Part shown: positions 6,307-6,317 of the stretch, piece by piece
Layout: the number at the start of each line of letters is the position of its first letter
Numbering within the stretch: position 1 is the stretch's first letter
Assembly: GCA_012727835.1 (NCBI GenBank)
Contig: JAAYGE010000092.1
Span: forward strand, 1 to 6,317
Reading direction: 5' to 3'
Length of the DNA: 6,317 nucleotides
Source of the DNA: Bacillota bacterium
Lineage (GTDB): Bacteria; Bacillota_H; UBA994; UBA5500
Made by a program: the position numbers and the translations under genes
Notes under the pieces: generated by a model
Told to the model about the DNA's origin: nothing
The model's input: the letters and a program-made list of their open reading frames with translations, nothing else
Database searches by the model: none

Positions 6307-6317
6307 GCATTTCCCAA

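Overview
The window looks like a chromosomal segment of an endospore-forming member of the Bacillota, probably a Clostridia-like lineage of moderate GC content. Three things point there. A GerA-type spore germination receptor operon is present. Ribosome binding sites are strong and purine-rich (AAGGAGG, AAAGGAG, GGAGGT). A DUF4358-like lipoprotein sits beside MBOAT and DHHW genes, an arrangement I associate with Gram-positive spore formers and their relatives. The species cannot be named from this sequence.

Left part, minus strand (1-1715): a complete GerA-family A subunit (GerAA/SpoVAF type) is followed by the overlapping 5' end of a GerAB-type spore permease, which runs off the left edge. 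Any C subunit would lie further left, outside the window. These proteins form the inner-membrane complex through which dormant spores sense germinants.

Middle part, plus strand (1826-4996): this is divergent from the germination operon across a 110-base gap. It holds a small secreted lipoprotein (DUF4358-like), an AlgI-type MBOAT O-acyltransferase and a DHHW/AlgX-AlgJ-like membrane-anchored protein. The MBOAT and DHHW genes are 9 bases apart. Together they look like a module that moves acyl (probably acetyl) groups across the membrane and places them on an extracellular glycan. The MBOAT protein would do the membrane step and the DHHW protein the extracellular step. The lipoprotein is an accessory part of unknown role. 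A strong intrinsic terminator hairpin lies between the lipoprotein and MBOAT genes, ending just 23 bases before the MBOAT start, so the lipoprotein may be expressed separately or at a higher level.

Right part, plus strand (5048-6127): an aspartate-semialdehyde dehydrogenase gene for lysine/threonine/methionine/diaminopimelate synthesis has its own good ribosome binding site. I see no terminator between it and the DHHW gene.

Right edge (6128-6317): a non-coding stretch ends in an intrinsic terminator. Ten bases just after asd are perfectly complementary to the left arm of that terminator, and further helices can be drawn between them. This is either a structured RNA or attenuator-type leader for a gene beyond the window, or a short transcript from a possible promoter at 6161-6188. 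It is the least explained part of the window. The acyltransferase module with its internal terminator comes next.
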